From: Deltaproteobacteria bacterium
Lineage (GTDB): Bacteria; Desulfobacterota; DSM-4660; Desulfatiglandales; B25-G16
Reading direction: 5' to 3'
DNA: 5,776 nucleotides
Assembly (NCBI GenBank): GCA_020348625.1
Contig: CP070752.1
Coordinates: forward strand, 2,730,536-2,736,311
Shown here: one piece after another, positions 5,050-5,776 of the stretch
Layout of the letters: every line of letters begins with the position of its first letter
Position numbering within the stretch: the first letter of the stretch is position 1
Notes under the pieces: generated by a model
What the model saw: the letters and a program-made list of their open reading frames with translations, nothing else
What the model was told of the DNA's origin: nothing
Databases searched by the model: none
Translations under genes and position numbers: made by a program

Positions 5050-5776
5050 ATGCCTGACGTATCTGATTCAGACTCCATACTGGGAGAACTCGACAAGACG
5101 CTGGACGACCTCTTCGGGAAAGACCAAGGTGAAAGTATGCCCGCAGAGGGGATGCCTGTTTCGCCATTAGAAAAGCTCCGGGGTGTGATGCGCACAATTA
5201 ACGAGGAAATTTGCCAAGAGAGCATCAGTGCCCTCAAAACCGAAGTCAAGCACCTCCAAAGCTCCTACCCAGGCGATACACAGGTTCTGGCGCTGCTCAA
5301 GATCATGTCGCTGCTTGTTGGGTACATGAAACTGAACAAGCCCGATGCTCACCAGGAAACGACCACATTGCTGAACTCGGCATTTCAGTGCATGGAAAGA
5401 GTGGTAGAGGATCAGAGCATATCGACCCATGAAAAGATAGCGCTCATAAGCAAAGAGATTGAACACTTCAACAAGTTCAAGGCCAAAACATCTACAGGCG
5501 AGGAACCTTCACGAAAAAAAGCGGTGTCGCGGACCGGAGAGACCGGTGCAGGGGATTCGGAACCCCCATCGGGTGCTGTGCCGTCTTCGACAACCGTACC
5601 GGCGGGCGAGATTTTCACGGCCCTTGATAACCTGCGTTCATACCTGGGAGAGGAACTCGCCGCGTTAAAGAGCAAGGTAGATGGCTTGAAAGAGGAATTC
5701 ACGAGGAGCGACGATGCAAGGGCCCATATGATAGAAGAGTCTGCGGCGCTGAAAGGCCAGATGCAGCAGTTAAGAG
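5050..5776 (+). CDS. Helical/coiled-coil protein of unknown function, 5' part
   Basis: This frame is open from ATG 5050 to the window edge, 242 codons, and is cut off at its 3' end. AAGGA (5038-5042) with a 7-base gap gives a very good ribosome-binding site. The N-terminus (MPDVSDSDSILGELDKTLDDLFG) is an acidic helix. Residues 38-147 form a helical domain including ISALKTEVKHL, LALLKIMSLLVGYM and TTLLNSAFQCMERVVEDQ. Residues 148-187 are a low-complexity Ser/Thr/Pro/Gly/Glu linker. From 188 on there is a heptad-like segment (LDNLRSYLGEELAALKSKV and onward) that is probably coiled coil. No signal peptide or membrane segment is seen. From memory, Desulfobacterota genomes carry proteins with the same layout (LDxTLDDLF start, then a helical domain around 'LLNSxxxxxExVV') and no assigned function. 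A scaffold or signalling role is possible, but the C-terminal domain that would decide this is missing. Confidence 0.85.
   Translation, partial: MPDVSDSDSILGELDKTLDDLFGKDQGESMPAEGMPVSPLEKLRGVMRTINEEICQESISALKTEVKHLQSSYPGDTQVLALLKIMSLLVGYMKLNKPDAHQETTTLLNSAFQCMERVVEDQSISTHEKIALISKEIEHFNKFKAKTSTGEEPSRKKAVSRTGETGAGDSEPPSGAVPSSTTVPAGEIFTALDNLRSYLGEELAALKSKVDGLKEEFTRSDDARAHMIEESAALKGQMQQLR

Noticed and set aside
5412..5702. A minus-strand frame opposite the right-edge gene
   Set aside because: The plus-strand frame has a strong ribosome-binding site and coherent domain layout, so the reverse frame is a shadow.

Overview
The window looks like a chromosomal segment of a Desulfobacterota (old Deltaproteobacteria) type bacterium, probably an anaerobe of the Syntrophobacter/Desulfobacter kind. 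This rests on recalled family resemblance, not on a search: the left-edge fragment resembles a methionine-synthase/uroporphyrinogen-decarboxylase-like protein common in that group, and the right-edge fragment resembles a helical protein of unknown function often seen there. No rRNA, tRNA, CRISPR array, insertion sequence or phage gene was recognised.

Left block (1-1114). Two genes run leftwards: the 5' end of a MetE/UROD-like gene cut by the window edge, and a complete single-domain cupin (316-684). A 430-bp region then separates the cupin from a rightward TRAP transporter operon. It carries a promoter-like element in each direction, several inverted repeats, and a structured leader with a near-perfect Shine-Dalgarno far upstream of dctP. 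That Shine-Dalgarno abuts a 23-codon open frame whose stop overlaps the dctP start as ATGA.

Central block (1115-4050). This is a complete three-gene tripartite ATP-independent periplasmic (TRAP) transporter in the order dctP (periplasmic binding protein), dctQ (small membrane subunit), dctM (large membrane subunit). A stem-loop followed by five T lies between dctP and dctQ. It probably lowers transcription into the membrane genes so that the binding protein is made in excess. The conserved substrate arginine of DctP suggests a carboxylate ligand. No catabolic gene lies in the window to identify it, although the divergent cupin could be functionally linked.

Right block (4051-5776). Here are a gene-poor convergent spacer, an unrecognised acidic 98-residue protein on the minus strand (4302-4598), about 450 bases with no convincing gene, and the first 242 codons of a rightward gene for a helical, partly coiled-coil protein that runs off the edge.

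The TRAP operon itself is ordinary. The most unusual signal is the dctP leader, where a possible translationally coupled leader peptide coincides with two alternative anti-Shine-Dalgarno tracts. The unrecognised 98-residue protein and the dyads near the promoter-like elements are secondary points.
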